From assembly GCF_036016955.1 (NCBI RefSeq), contig NZ_JAYWXI010000005.1:94650-158649 (forward strand): a DNA stretch of 64,000 nucleotides, written 5' to 3'. The translations under genes were made by a program, and so were the position numbers. This document shows, in pieces, positions 48,409 to 57,721 of this stretch; within the stretch, counting starts at the first letter, position 1; the number at the start of each line of letters is the position of its first letter. The notes under the pieces are model-generated. The model saw only the letters and a list, made by a program, of their open reading frames with translations, was not told where the DNA came from and made no database searches. The DNA is from JAYWXI01 sp036016955. Its GTDB lineage: Bacteria; Bacteroidota; Bacteroidia; Flavobacteriales; Weeksellaceae.

Positions 48409-50193
48409 ATGGGAAAGCAGCCTTTGGTGGTCGTGGCGATTGGTTTGGCTTGCGGTATTTTGCTGCGGGAGTATACGGTATGGAGTTTCGGGATGGTGGT
48501 GGCTGCTGTTATATTGTTGGTTTTACTGGCTTTGGTTTTGATTTTTGGAAGGCTTCGGGGGATTTATTTGGCTGTTGGGCTTCCGTTGCTTTTTTTGTTG
48601 TTGGGAGTGGTGTTGCACGACCGTCATTGGCGTATACCGGAGTGGCCGCCGTTGGAGGGGGAAAACGAAATGGTTTTTAAACTTTCCAAAAAACTAAATA
48701 CCAATGCCAAATACAATAGGTATGAAGTCTTATGGTCTACCAATGAGCGAAGGGTGCCTTTGGTGATTTCGGTGCCTCTTTCCGAAGCGCCGTTGGATTA
48801 TGAGCATTATTATAAGGCTAGAGGGAAGGTTTATCGCGTAAAAGGGGCTGGAAATTCTTATCAATTTGATTATGCCCGTTTTTTATCCCGGCAGGGGATT
48901 TATTTTCAGGCTTATGTTTCGGGGCGGGTTTCGTCGGCTTTGCGGGAGGATTTGTCTTTGGCGGAAAAAGTCAGGCAGAAACGTTTGGAGGCTTTGGCGC
49001 GGATAGACGGGGCTTCGTTGTCGCGGCATAGTTCGGCTTTTCTCAAAGGGGTGATTTTGGCGGATCGTACGGGGATGGACGAGGAGGTGGTTCGGGATTT
49101 TCGCCGGAGTGGGCTGGCGCATCTGCTGGCGATTTCGGGAACGCATATCGGCATTATCTTCGGGGTGTTTTATTTTTTGTTTCTTCGGATTGGCGTCGGG
49201 CGTTATCGGCGTTATGCCGTAATGGGCAGCTTGGTGATGGTTTGGTTGTTTGCTTTTTTTATTGGTTGGGGCAGTTCGGTGCTTAGGGCTTGTATCATGT
49301 TGACTTCTTATTTTGGGTATATGGTGTTGCAGCGCAAGTCGGATGGAGTTCATGCTTTGGGATTGGCGGCTTTGGTTATTCTTTTGTTGGATACGAATCA
49401 ATTGTTTCATGTGGGGTTTCAGTTGAGTTTTGCGGCTGTTTCGGGAATTTTGGGGCTGGCTCGCCCTTTGCTTCGCCTTTTCCCAGCGTCTAAAAACTCT
49501 TTTTTGAAATTTTGTTATTCGGCGGCAGCGGTAACGGTGGCAGCTCAATTGGCTACACTGCCTTTGCTTTTGTTTCATTTTCATCAGTTTTCGGTGGTCT
49601 CCTTTGGGGCTAATTTTTTGATGTTTCCTTTTGCCCAAACGGTGATTATTGCTTCTTTGGTCATGGCTTTGGGGCTAGGCTTAGGGCTGAAATGGCTGTT
49701 TTTGGAAAAGGTCTATGACGTAGTTATCGGTTGGTTTTTGGCTGCGGTGCGGTGGTTCGGAAACGTGGAGGCCGGGATTAACGATTCGGTTTCTTTTTCT
49801 TTGGGGGAAACGGTTTTGGCTTTCTGTGTTTTGGGAGCTCTTTACCGTGTTTTGAGGTTCGGAACACTGAAAAATCGTTTGATTTTATGGGCTTCGGTGT
49901 TGACTTTGGTTTTAGGGCGTACGGCGGTAGGGATTTATCATCAAACGTGCGAGGAACTGGTGGTGCATTCGCATTATTCGGGACGTTTGTTCTCTGTGAA
50001 GACAGGCGGAAACGTGGTGGTTTGGGTGGATGACCGTGTGGATTGGGCGGCGGCGAAGGAGCGTGTGATTAAACCCTATCTGCATTACCGAAGGGTTGGG
50101 CTTGGGCATTGTGTGGTGAAACGAATGCCGGAACATGCCCGTTTGGTGCGTTGGAGAGGGCGGGTTTACGATTTGTCGGCGGCGGAAGACTAA
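48409..50193 (+). CDS. comEC: ComEC/Rec2-family DNA internalisation protein
   Basis: 594 aa polytopic membrane protein. N-terminal DUF4131-type region with several TM helices (about 5-75) and the OB-like domain (about 80-160), then the competence domain with the signature GLAHLLAISGTHIGIIFGVFYFLFLR (about 235-260) and further TM helices (GWGSSVLRACIMLTSYFGYMVLQRKSDGVHALGLAALVILLLDTNQLFHVGFQLSFAAVSGI). The C-terminal metallo-beta-lactamase domain of longer ComEC proteins is missing, as in many Bacteroidota. It would form the channel for single-stranded DNA uptake. No other competence gene is adjacent. Confidence 0.88.
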   Translation: MGKQPLVVVAIGLACGILLREYTVWSFGMVVAAVILLVLLALVLIFGRLRGIYLAVGLPLLFLLLGVVLHDRHWRIPEWPPLEGENEMVFKLSKKLNTNAKYNRYEVLWSTNERRVPLVISVPLSEAPLDYEHYYKARGKVYRVKGAGNSYQFDYARFLSRQGIYFQAYVSGRVSSALREDLSLAEKVRQKRLEALARIDGASLSRHSSAFLKGVILADRTGMDEEVVRDFRRSGLAHLLAISGTHIGIIFGVFYFLFLRIGVGRYRRYAVMGSLVMVWLFAFFIGWGSSVLRACIMLTSYFGYMVLQRKSDGVHALGLAALVILLLDTNQLFHVGFQLSFAAVSGILGLARPLLRLFPASKNSFLKFCYSAAAVTVAAQLATLPLLLFHFHQFSVVSFGANFLMFPFAQTVIIASLVMALGLGLGLKWLFLEKVYDVVIGWFLAAVRWFGNVEAGINDSVSFSLGETVLAFCVLGALYRVLRFGTLKNRLILWASVLTLVLGRTAVGIYHQTCEELVVHSHYSGRLFSVKTGGNVVVWVDDRVDWAAAKERVIKPYLHYRRVGLGHCVVKRMPEHARLVRWRGRVYDLSAAED

Positions 50194-50325
50194 TAGTTAG
50201 GCGGTATTGGAGCTTGGTTTGTTTTGTTATTTAGAAAGATTATAAACTATAGGATTTTGATAAATCTCACTTCCAGTTACCTTAACATTTTTTTAACTTT
50301 GTGAAAATTAAAATAATCAAATTAT

Positions 50326-50985
50326 ATGGCAGGTTTAACGAGTTCTACGATCGGTAGAAAGTACGCAATGGCATTGTCTGCAATGTTTTTGCTGGTTTTT
50401 CTTGTGATGCACTTGGCGATTAATTTTTTGTCGGTGATCAATGCAGAGGCTTTCAACGAAGCATCCCATTTTATGGGCAAGAATCCTTTAGTTCAGTATC
50501 TTATGCAGCCCATTCTTTTATTTGCGGTGATTTTTCACTTTGTGATGGGTTTTGTTCTCGAACTGAAAAACAATAAGGCTAGACCGGTAAAGTATGCCGT
50601 GAACGGAGCAGCGTCTAACTCCAGTTGGATGTCCAGAAATATGATTGTTTCGGGGGCTGTTGTTTTGGCTTTTTTAGCTTTGCATTTGGTTGATTTCTGG
50701 GTGCCTACGATTTCTAAAAATTATTTTGGAGCGGGCGGTTTGGAGACCGAGTTTGAGCATTTGCAGGAGAAATTCACCCAACTTTGGCGAGTGGTATTTT
50801 ATGTGATTTGCTTTGTGTTGCTTGGGTTGCACTTGGCTCACGGGTTTCAGTCGTCATTCCAGTCGGTGGGGGCTAGACATCCTAAGTACACGCCGGTGAT
50901 TTCCGCTTTGGGGAATTGGTATTCCGTTCTTATTCCTGCGGGCTTCATTTTTGTGGCTGTTTTTCATTATGTAACACAATTGTAA
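50326..50985 (+). CDS. sdhC: succinate dehydrogenase cytochrome b subunit
   Basis: 219 aa, five transmembrane helices (about 14-34, 60-80, 108-130, 160-182, 196-216), the single-subunit b558 type found in Bacteroidota and epsilon-proteobacteria. Haem-ligand histidines lie in the helices (VMHLAINF, IFHFVMGF, LHLVDFW, LGLHLAHGF). It anchors SdhA and SdhB and passes electrons to menaquinone. sdhA follows at 16 bp. Confidence 0.93.
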   Translation: MAGLTSSTIGRKYAMALSAMFLLVFLVMHLAINFLSVINAEAFNEASHFMGKNPLVQYLMQPILLFAVIFHFVMGFVLELKNNKARPVKYAVNGAASNSSWMSRNMIVSGAVVLAFLALHLVDFWVPTISKNYFGAGGLETEFEHLQEKFTQLWRVVFYVICFVLLGLHLAHGFQSSFQSVGARHPKYTPVISALGNWYSVLIPAGFIFVAVFHYVTQL

Positions 50986-51001
50986 TAATATCAATAGAAA
51001 T

Positions 51002-53014
51002 ATGAGCAGATTAGATTCAAAAATTCCAGCAGGTCCGCTAAAGGACAAGTGGAAAAATCATAAAGACCATATGAACCTTGTGGCGCCCAATAACCGCGAC
51101 AAAATTGATATTATTGTGGTAGGGACAGGATTGGCGGGAGGTTCTGCGGCGGCGACTTTGGCGGAGCAGGGCTATAATGTGAAGGCTTTCTGTTATCAGG
51201 ATTCTCCTAGACGGGCGCACTCTATTGCGGCTCAAGGGGGGATTAATGCGGCTAAAAATTATCAAGGGGATGGGGATTCCACCTATCGTCTTTTTTATGA
51301 TACGATTAAAGGAGGAGATTACCGGGCCAGAGAGGCTAACGTTTACCGCTTGGCAGAGGTTTCGGCTAATATTATCGACCAATGTGTGGCTCAGGGAGTT
51401 CCTTTTGGGCGCGAGTACGGCGGACAGTTGGATAATCGTTCGTTCGGAGGTGTTCAGGTAAAGCGGACGTTTTACGCTAAGGGACAAACCGGGCAGCAGC
51501 TTCTTTTGGGGGCTTATTCTGCAATGAGCCGTCAGATTGGTAAGGGGCGCATAAAGATGTACAACCGTCACGAAATGATGGAGTTGGTGATTGTGGATGG
51601 TAAAGCTAGAGGGATTATCGCCAGAAACTTAGTGACAGGGGAGATTGAAAGGCATTCGGCGCACGCCGTGGTGATTGCTTCCGGAGGGTATGGTAACGTT
51701 TACTTCTTATCTACCAATGCGATGGGATCGAACGTGTCTGCGGCTTGGAAGATTCATAAGAAAGGGGCGTATTTTGCCAATCCTTGTTTTGTTCAGATTC
51801 ACCCGACTTGTATTCCGGTTCATGGGACGCAGCAGAGTAAGCTGACGCTGATGTCAGAGTCGCTTCGTAACTCGGGAAGAATTTGGGTACCTAAGAAAAT
51901 TGAAGATGCGGTGGCTGTTCGTGAAGGAAGGCTTAAACCGGAAAATATTAAGGAAGAAGACCGGGATTACTATTTGGAAAGAAGGTATCCGGCATTCGGA
52001 AACCTTGTGCCTAGGGATGTCGCTTCCAGAGCGGCTAAGGAGCGTTGCGATGCAGGATACGGTATCGAGAATAACGATACGAAAGAAGGGGTATTCTTGG
52101 ATTTCTCCACCGAGATTATGAAGAAAGGAAAAGAGGCAGCTTTGGAGAGAAATATTCATAACCCGACTCAGCAGCAGATTTACGATCTGGGTAAGGCTTG
52201 GGTGGAAGAGAAGTATGGTAACCTTTTCGTGATGTACGAAAAAATTACGGCGGACGATCCTTATGTAACGCCGATGAAGATTTATCCTGCGGTACACTAC
52301 ACGATGGGTGGGGTGTGGGTTGATTATAACTTGCAGTCGACTATTCCGGGGTGTTTTGTGATTGGAGAGGCTAACTTTTCGGATCACGGGGCGAATCGTT
52401 TGGGGGCTTCTGCGCTTATGCAGGGATTGGCTGACGGGTATTTTGTTTTGCCTTACACGATTGCGGATTACCTTTCTGCGGATATCCGTACGGGGGCGAT
52501 TCCTACGGATTCTCCGGCGTTTGAGGAGGCTGAAAAGTCCGTGAGAGATCGGATTAATTTCTTTATGACCAACAACGGGACGCATTCGGTGGATTACTTC
52601 CATAAGAAGTTAGGAAACATCATGTGGAATAAGGTTGGTATGGGAAGAACTCCGGAAGGTTTGAGAGAAGCGATTAAGGAAATCGAAGAAGTAAGAAGAG
52701 AGTTCTGGCAGAATGTGAAGGTTCCGGGAGAAGCCGATGGAATGAATCCTGAGCTTGAAAAAGCAGGAAGAGTTGCGGATTTCTTGGAATTGGGTCAGCT
52801 TATGGCGATGGATGCACTTAACCGTGAGGAATCTTGCGGTGGGCACTTCCGTTGGGATCATGCGACAGAAGAAGGGGAAGCTAAGAGGGATGATGTAAAC
52901 TTCAAGTATGTGGCTGCATGGGAGTATAAGGGCGAGGATATTAATGCGGAGGTGATGCACAAGGAAGATTTGATTTACGAAAATATTGAAGTGAAAACCA
53001 GAAGCTATAAATAA
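51002..53014 (+). CDS. sdhA: succinate dehydrogenase/fumarate reductase flavoprotein subunit
   Basis: 670 aa. FAD-binding GTGLAGGSAAATLAEQGYNV (about 38-57), the histidine that carries covalent FAD in RRAHSIAAQGGINAA (about 73), the catalytic region HPTCIPVHGTQQSKL.. AVHYTMGGVWVDYNLQSTIPGCFVIGEANFSDHGANRLGASALMQGLADGYFVL, with active-site His and Arg. The enzyme oxidises succinate in the TCA cycle or acts as fumarate reductase. A 44-codon frame separates it from sdhB. Confidence 0.97.
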   Translation: MSRLDSKIPAGPLKDKWKNHKDHMNLVAPNNRDKIDIIVVGTGLAGGSAAATLAEQGYNVKAFCYQDSPRRAHSIAAQGGINAAKNYQGDGDSTYRLFYDTIKGGDYRAREANVYRLAEVSANIIDQCVAQGVPFGREYGGQLDNRSFGGVQVKRTFYAKGQTGQQLLLGAYSAMSRQIGKGRIKMYNRHEMMELVIVDGKARGIIARNLVTGEIERHSAHAVVIASGGYGNVYFLSTNAMGSNVSAAWKIHKKGAYFANPCFVQIHPTCIPVHGTQQSKLTLMSESLRNSGRIWVPKKIEDAVAVREGRLKPENIKEEDRDYYLERRYPAFGNLVPRDVASRAAKERCDAGYGIENNDTKEGVFLDFSTEIMKKGKEAALERNIHNPTQQQIYDLGKAWVEEKYGNLFVMYEKITADDPYVTPMKIYPAVHYTMGGVWVDYNLQSTIPGCFVIGEANFSDHGANRLGASALMQGLADGYFVLPYTIADYLSADIRTGAIPTDSPAFEEAEKSVRDRINFFMTNNGTHSVDYFHKKLGNIMWNKVGMGRTPEGLREAIKEIEEVRREFWQNVKVPGEADGMNPELEKAGRVADFLELGQLMAMDALNREESCGGHFRWDHATEEGEAKRDDVNFKYVAAWEYKGEDINAEVMHKEDLIYENIEVKTRSYK

Positions 53015-53020
53015 AGGATA

Positions 53021-53155
53021 ATGAAAGTTTTAGATAGAACACTATTATTTGGAGCTTTGGTTTTGGGACTGCATTCTTCATTGTCGGCTCAATCAATAGA
53101 GGCTCCTTCTGATTGGAAATTTGAAAATGCAGATAAACCAAAAAAAGAAAAATAA
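53021..53155 (+). CDS. small exported protein between sdhA and sdhB
   Basis: 44 codons from ATG to TAA, 6 bp after sdhA and 21 bp before sdhB. A hydrophobic segment (LLFGALVLGLHSSLSAQS, residues 8-25) fits a signal peptide ending near Ala23, leaving a tiny acidic-then-basic tail (IEAPSDWKFENADKPKKEK). Its position inside a tight operon and sensible composition argue for a real gene. I do not recognise it. It is too short for ordinary ORF calling and would be missed by many annotators. Confidence 0.6.
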   Translation: MKVLDRTLLFGALVLGLHSSLSAQSIEAPSDWKFENADKPKKEK

Positions 53156-53176
53156 TCTCCAAAAACAGTAAAGAAA

Positions 53177-53944
53177 ATGAGTGCAAAAAAAGGACTTAAT
53201 CTGACTCTGAAAATTTGGAGACAGAAGAATAATAAAACGAAAGGGCAATTCGAAGTGTATAAAATAGCCGATGTTTCTCCGGACTCTTCTTTTCTGGAGA
53301 TGCTGGATATGCTGAACGAGAACCTTGTGAACGAGGGGAAAGAGCCGGTGGCTTTTGACCACGACTGTCGTGAGGGGATATGCGGGATGTGTTCGTTGTA
53401 TATCAATGGGCGTGCGCATGGTCCGGATACGGGGATTACAACGTGTCAGCTTCACATGAGGATGTTCCGAGACGGGGAGACCATTACCATTGAGCCTTGG
53501 CGAAGTACGGCTTTTCCGGTAATTAAGGACTTGGTGGTTGATCGTAGTGCGTTCGACCGGATTATGGCGGCGGGCGGCTTTGTTTCCGTTAATACTTCGG
53601 GGAATACTTTGGATGCTAATGCGATTTTGGTACCGAAAGAGGACGCGGATAAGGCGATGGATGCGGCAGCATGTATCGGTTGTGGGGCTTGTGTGGCGAC
53701 TTGTAAGAACGGTTCGGCCATGTTGTTTGTAGGGGCTAAGGTTTCTCAGTATGCTTTGTTGCCTCAGGGACGTGTGGAAGCCAAACGCAGAGTGTTGAAT
53801 ATGGTGAAGGCGATGGATGAAGAAGGCTTTGGAAACTGCTCCAACACTGGTGCTTGCGAGGTGGAATGTCCGAAGGGAATTTCCTTGGAAAACATCGCCA
53901 GAATGAACCGCGAATATATGGCGGCTTTGGTGGATAAAGGATAG
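53177..53944 (+). CDS. sdhB: succinate dehydrogenase/fumarate reductase iron-sulfur subunit
   Basis: 255 aa. N-terminal 2Fe-2S ligands in DCREGICGMCSLYINGRAHGP with the later Cys in TTCQLHM (about 75-100), then the 4Fe-4S and 3Fe-4S motifs CIGCGACVATC (about 175) and CSNTGACEVECPKGI (about 225). It transfers electrons from SdhA to SdhC. Last gene of the sdh operon before a terminator. Confidence 0.96.
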   Translation: MSAKKGLNLTLKIWRQKNNKTKGQFEVYKIADVSPDSSFLEMLDMLNENLVNEGKEPVAFDHDCREGICGMCSLYINGRAHGPDTGITTCQLHMRMFRDGETITIEPWRSTAFPVIKDLVVDRSAFDRIMAAGGFVSVNTSGNTLDANAILVPKEDADKAMDAAACIGCGACVATCKNGSAMLFVGAKVSQYALLPQGRVEAKRRVLNMVKAMDEEGFGNCSNTGACEVECPKGISLENIARMNREYMAALVDKG

Positions 53945-53979
53945 GATTCACTGGGGTTAACGCCTTTTTGATTGAATTT

Positions 53980-54017
53980 AAACCGCTTTCGTTTGTGAAG
54001 GCGGTTTATTTTTTTTA
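53980..54017 (+). terminator. terminator after sdhB
   Basis: AAACCGCTTTC and GAAGGCGGTTT arms (53980-54007) with a T-run. Confidence 0.8.
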
Positions 54018-54163
54018 GGCAAGTAATTCTTTTTTGGGGGATATTTTTAGGAATAGTCGATATTTTGGGGTGGTTTTTCATGTTAATCTTTTCACAATTT
54101 TCGTCAAATCGTTTCGTTTAAAAATTTGAAAATCTTATTTTTGCTCGGTATTAAAAACAAACA

Positions 54164-55681
54164 ATGAAAAGATATTTGTTAGGGTTATTGATGGCGATTT
54201 TCGCCGTTTCTTGTTCGGATAAGGTTACGGTTAAGGGGACGATTTCCGGAGGTTCTCCTTTGGAGCGTGTCGAGGTAATAGAAGCATCGGGCGTTGGGAC
54301 GTTGCCTTTGGTTAACATGGGAGTGGATGCCAAAGGGCAGTTTTCGGGAGAGTTTAAAGCACCGAAAAACGGAATGTATGTGCTGACTTACGGTGGGGCT
54401 TCCACGATGCTCTATCTTAAAAGGGGGCAGACGTTGGAGCTTTCGGGCAAGGCGATGATGTTTCCTTCGGAGATGACCATTACGGGAGAGGCTAAGGCGA
54501 ATAACGACTTTCTTAAGGAGGCTCAAAAAACTTTTGAGGCGTATGCTTCTAAGATTGATATGAAGCAGTTGCTTTCCAAGGACGAGTCTTCTTTCCTTAA
54601 GGAATTCGAGAAGATACAGAAAGACATTGAAAAGGCTTTGGGTGAAACGGCTAAAAAGTTGAAAGCAGACCGGGAAGTTTTGGATTATAAGGTCGAAGAA
54701 ACCAATGCTCGTTTGATGGGGCTTTTGGATGCTTACAAGGAGCAGCATGGGGGGCTGACGGGGAAGAATAACTTTACCGTGTCTAAGGATTTTGTGGCCT
54801 TCCAAAAGAAGATGGAGAAGAATGACGACAAATGGATTCGTAATTTCCCGATGTATAGGGACTATAAGTTGGGGAAACTCCAGTCGGATTTTCAGAAATA
54901 CGCTTCGTCTCTACCTCAAAACCCTAAGGAGCAGCCTCTTATGGCAGAGGTTTTTGCGGACTTTTTGAAAACGAGGAAGGATTTATCTCAAACGGCTAAA
55001 GATTATTTTTACGCTTATGTTTTGGCGCAGTCCGATCTTAATTTCATGAATACGAAGCATTACGACAAGCTATCCAAATTGATAGACGAAACGATTTCGA
55101 ATGCGGGAGTTAAGGCGGATTTGAAGGAATTGCAGAAGGTGTTGATGGGCTTTAAGGCCGGGACGAAGCCGGAGCTTAAGTTGACGGATGCGAAGGGGAA
55201 TGCATGGGGATTGTCGGACTTCCAAGGGAAGCCTACGGTGGTGGTTTTTTATGCTTCATGGAATCCTAATATAGCTTTAACGACTGTTCCTTCGCTAAGG
55301 GATGTAACGACGCTTTACCGTGGGAAGGCGGATTTTGTTTACGTGAATTTAGACGATACCAAAGCGCAGTTTGAGAAGACCAGTGCGGCGCTTTTGAAAG
55401 GTTTTTCTGGGGCGCATTATTGGGTGGAAGGCGGCATTGATTCTAATGCAGCCAAGGCGTTTGGTCTTTATGGGTTCAAACTTCCGAGCTATGTGGTTTT
55501 GGATAAAGACGGTCGCCTTTACGGACGTCCTTTCTTTAATCTGAACGATCCGGAATTTGGGGAAACCATGGCTAAATTGACGGGCGTTAAGGCGCCGAGT
55601 GCAAAACTTGAGTTGCCGGGGTATTTGGGTGGAGAACCCTTGGAGGTGGAAAAGGTTGAACCTGCGCCTAAAACCGAATAA
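54164..55681 (+). CDS. TlpA-like lipoprotein with DUF4369 start and cysteine-less thioredoxin domain
   Basis: 505 aa. Lipobox FAVSC, Cys17. The N-terminal domain (about 20-110) resembles DUF4369 seen in many Bacteroidota thioredoxin-like proteins, followed by a long helical middle (112-320) and a C-terminal thioredoxin fold (about 335-485: LKLTDAKGNAWGLSDFQGKPTVVVFYASWNPN). At the usual WCxxC position the residues are W366-N-P-N369-I370, so both catalytic cysteines are lost and disulfide chemistry is unlikely. The later cis-proline region (YGFKLPSYVVLDKDGRLYG) is kept. It may bind or scaffold partners; function unknown. Confidence 0.8.
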   Translation: MKRYLLGLLMAIFAVSCSDKVTVKGTISGGSPLERVEVIEASGVGTLPLVNMGVDAKGQFSGEFKAPKNGMYVLTYGGASTMLYLKRGQTLELSGKAMMFPSEMTITGEAKANNDFLKEAQKTFEAYASKIDMKQLLSKDESSFLKEFEKIQKDIEKALGETAKKLKADREVLDYKVEETNARLMGLLDAYKEQHGGLTGKNNFTVSKDFVAFQKKMEKNDDKWIRNFPMYRDYKLGKLQSDFQKYASSLPQNPKEQPLMAEVFADFLKTRKDLSQTAKDYFYAYVLAQSDLNFMNTKHYDKLSKLIDETISNAGVKADLKELQKVLMGFKAGTKPELKLTDAKGNAWGLSDFQGKPTVVVFYASWNPNIALTTVPSLRDVTTLYRGKADFVYVNLDDTKAQFEKTSAALLKGFSGAHYWVEGGIDSNAAKAFGLYGFKLPSYVVLDKDGRLYGRPFFNLNDPEFGETMAKLTGVKAPSAKLELPGYLGGEPLEVEKVEPAPKTE

Positions 55682-55701
55682 CTTACCGATAGAATGACAA
55701 G

Positions 55702-55727
55702 CCTCATCGTCTGATGAGGTTTTTTTA
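55702..55727 (+). terminator. terminator before rlmD
   Basis: CCTCATC (55702-55708) and GATGAGG (55713-55719) with T8. Confidence 0.8.
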
Positions 55728-55792
55728 TGATAAAACCTTAATTTTGCAAACGACTTATTCGTTTGTTATTTAATCATTACGCAATCAATTTG

Positions 55793-57223
55793 ATGTCCAG
55801 AAAGAAAAAGAATTTTATTTTAGAAAATATTACGTTGCTTAGTGCGGGAGCCAAAGGGGTTGCCGTGGGACGAACCGAGGAAGGCAAAACCGTTTTGGTT
55901 TCGGGGGCGGTACCGGGGGATGTGGTTCATGCTCGGGTAAAGAAGTCCAGGTCCAAATACTATGAAGCTGAGGCTTTGGAGATTGTTCGTCCGTCGGCTT
56001 TCAGGGTGGCGCCTCGCTGCGTTCATTTTGGGGTTTGTGGGGGCTGCAAGTGGCAGAATCTTTCTTACGAGAAGCAATTGGAGTTTAAACAAAACGAGGT
56101 GGAGAACAATATCCGTCGCATTGGTGGGATTGAGACGTTTGAGACGCTTCCTATCTTGGGGTCGGCTCAGCAGTACCACTACCGCAATAAGATGGAGTTT
56201 TCTTTTTCCAATGCCCGTTGGCTAACGCCGTCCGAGGTGGATTCTTCCGAATCGATTGAGGATCGGGATGCGTTGGGGTTTCATATTCCGGGGATGTGGA
56301 GTAAGATTTTGGATCTTAAGGAGTGTCATTTGCAGGAGGATCCTTCCGATGAAATCCGCTTAGCGGTTCGGGATTACGCAAAGGCGAAAGGTTTGGATTT
56401 TTTTGATGTTCGTAATCAGGAGGGCTTTTTGCGTACTTTGATGCTTCGTCAGAACAGCCGGGGCGAGTGGATGGTTCTTTTCCAGTTTTACCGTGAAGAG
56501 CGGGCGCATCGGGAGGGGCTTTTTGAGATGCTTTTGGCTCGTTTTCCTCAGATTAAAACATTGGTGTATGCTATTAATGCCAAGGCGAACGATTCGATTT
56601 ACGATTTGGATATTCAGGTTTACTACGGTGAAGGGTATTTGATGGAGGAGATGGACGGACTTGAGTTTAAAATCGGTCCTAAATCGTTCTTTCAGACGAA
56701 TTACCGTCAGGCTTTGGAGCTATACCGTAAGACTTTAGAGTTTGCGGATCTTCAGGGGGACGAGGTCGTGTACGATCTTTATACGGGTACGGGGACTATC
56801 GCGCAATATGTGGCCAGGAAAGCCAAGCAGGTGATCGGAATCGAGTCGGTTCAGGAGGCGATTGATGCGGCGGAGGCTCATGCGAAGCTCAACGGGCTGT
56901 CGAATACGTCTTTTTATTGTGGCGATATGAAGGAGGTTTTCACGGAGTCGTTTTTGGCGGCTCATCCCAAGGCGGATGTTTTGATTACCGATCCTCCGCG
57001 GGACGGAATGCACCCTAAGGTGGTGGAGCAGATTTTGAAACTCCTGCCGAAACGAGTGGTTTACGTCAGTTGCAATTCGGCGACGCAGGCGCGGGATTTG
57101 GCTTTGATGAAACACCGGTACCGTTTGGTGAGGATTCTTCCGGTGGATATGTTTCCTCAGACGCATCATGTGGAGAATATTGCTTTGTTGGAGCGGCTGG
57201 AGGACTCTCAGGATGAGGTTTAG
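55793..57223 (+). CDS. rlmD: 23S rRNA (uracil-C5)-methyltransferase, RlmD/RumA family
   Basis: 476 aa from the ATG at 55793 (MSRKKKNFIL); the TTG 30 bases upstream is not needed. The N-terminal TRAM-like part (about 1-70) precedes the Fe-S cysteines in RCVHFGVCGGCKWQNL and a later ECH (about 80-180). The SAM-binding domain has VYDLYTGTGTIAQYVA and VLITDPPRDGMHP, and the catalytic cysteine is in VYVSCNSATQARDL. It methylates a uridine of 23S rRNA; the exact position is inferred from family. Neighbouring genes: DUF6452 (30 bp) and DUF6048. Confidence 0.88.
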   Translation: MSRKKKNFILENITLLSAGAKGVAVGRTEEGKTVLVSGAVPGDVVHARVKKSRSKYYEAEALEIVRPSAFRVAPRCVHFGVCGGCKWQNLSYEKQLEFKQNEVENNIRRIGGIETFETLPILGSAQQYHYRNKMEFSFSNARWLTPSEVDSSESIEDRDALGFHIPGMWSKILDLKECHLQEDPSDEIRLAVRDYAKAKGLDFFDVRNQEGFLRTLMLRQNSRGEWMVLFQFYREERAHREGLFEMLLARFPQIKTLVYAINAKANDSIYDLDIQVYYGEGYLMEEMDGLEFKIGPKSFFQTNYRQALELYRKTLEFADLQGDEVVYDLYTGTGTIAQYVARKAKQVIGIESVQEAIDAAEAHAKLNGLSNTSFYCGDMKEVFTESFLAAHPKADVLITDPPRDGMHPKVVEQILKLLPKRVVYVSCNSATQARDLALMKHRYRLVRILPVDMFPQTHHVENIALLERLEDSQDEV

Positions 57224-57253
57224 CGTGTGGTTATGGATGAGATTGGGTCAGTT

Positions 57254-57721
57254 ATGAGATATTTAGTTGTTTTTTTGTTGCTTATGATGCTGGGCTCTTG
57301 CGGCTCGGACGATGATATTTGCGTGAGCGGGGAAGCCACGCCTCGGATGAAGATTTTGTTTAAAAAGGCTTCGGATGGCAAATTGACTCGTTTGGATCGG
57401 ATTATTGTGGATGCGGATTATGGGTCGGGTTTGACGAATGTGGTCAACCAGATTTCGGCGGATTCGGTTTTGGTTCCTCTTAAGGTGGATCGTAGTTCGT
57501 ATACGGATCTTTACATTAGGACTTCGGCTTCGGGGGATACGGCACGGGTCAGAGTGAATTATTCTGGGGAGGCGCAATATGTGTCGCCGGCTTGTGGGTT
57601 CAAAAAACTTTATCGGGAGATTTCGGTGGATTTGCAGAAAGCAAATCCGGTAAGCGCTACCGAATTGGTTCAAAAAGAAATTATCAATGAAGATTACGTC
57701 CATCTTTATCTTTTGTTTTAG
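57254..57721 (+). CDS. DUF6452 family lipoprotein
   Basis: 155 aa from the ATG at 57254 (MRYLVVFLLLMMLGSCGSDDD), lipobox Cys16. A beta-sandwich-like middle (RMKILFKKASDGKLTRLDRIIVDADY) and cysteine pair C-ICVSG and SPACGF follow, the pattern of DUF6452. It lies between rlmD and a DUF6048 gene, an order I associate with Flavobacteriia. Its end overlaps the next gene by 35 bp. Function unknown. Confidence 0.75.
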   Translation: MRYLVVFLLLMMLGSCGSDDDICVSGEATPRMKILFKKASDGKLTRLDRIIVDADYGSGLTNVVNQISADSVLVPLKVDRSSYTDLYIRTSASGDTARVRVNYSGEAQYVSPACGFKKLYREISVDLQKANPVSATELVQKEIINEDYVHLYLLF

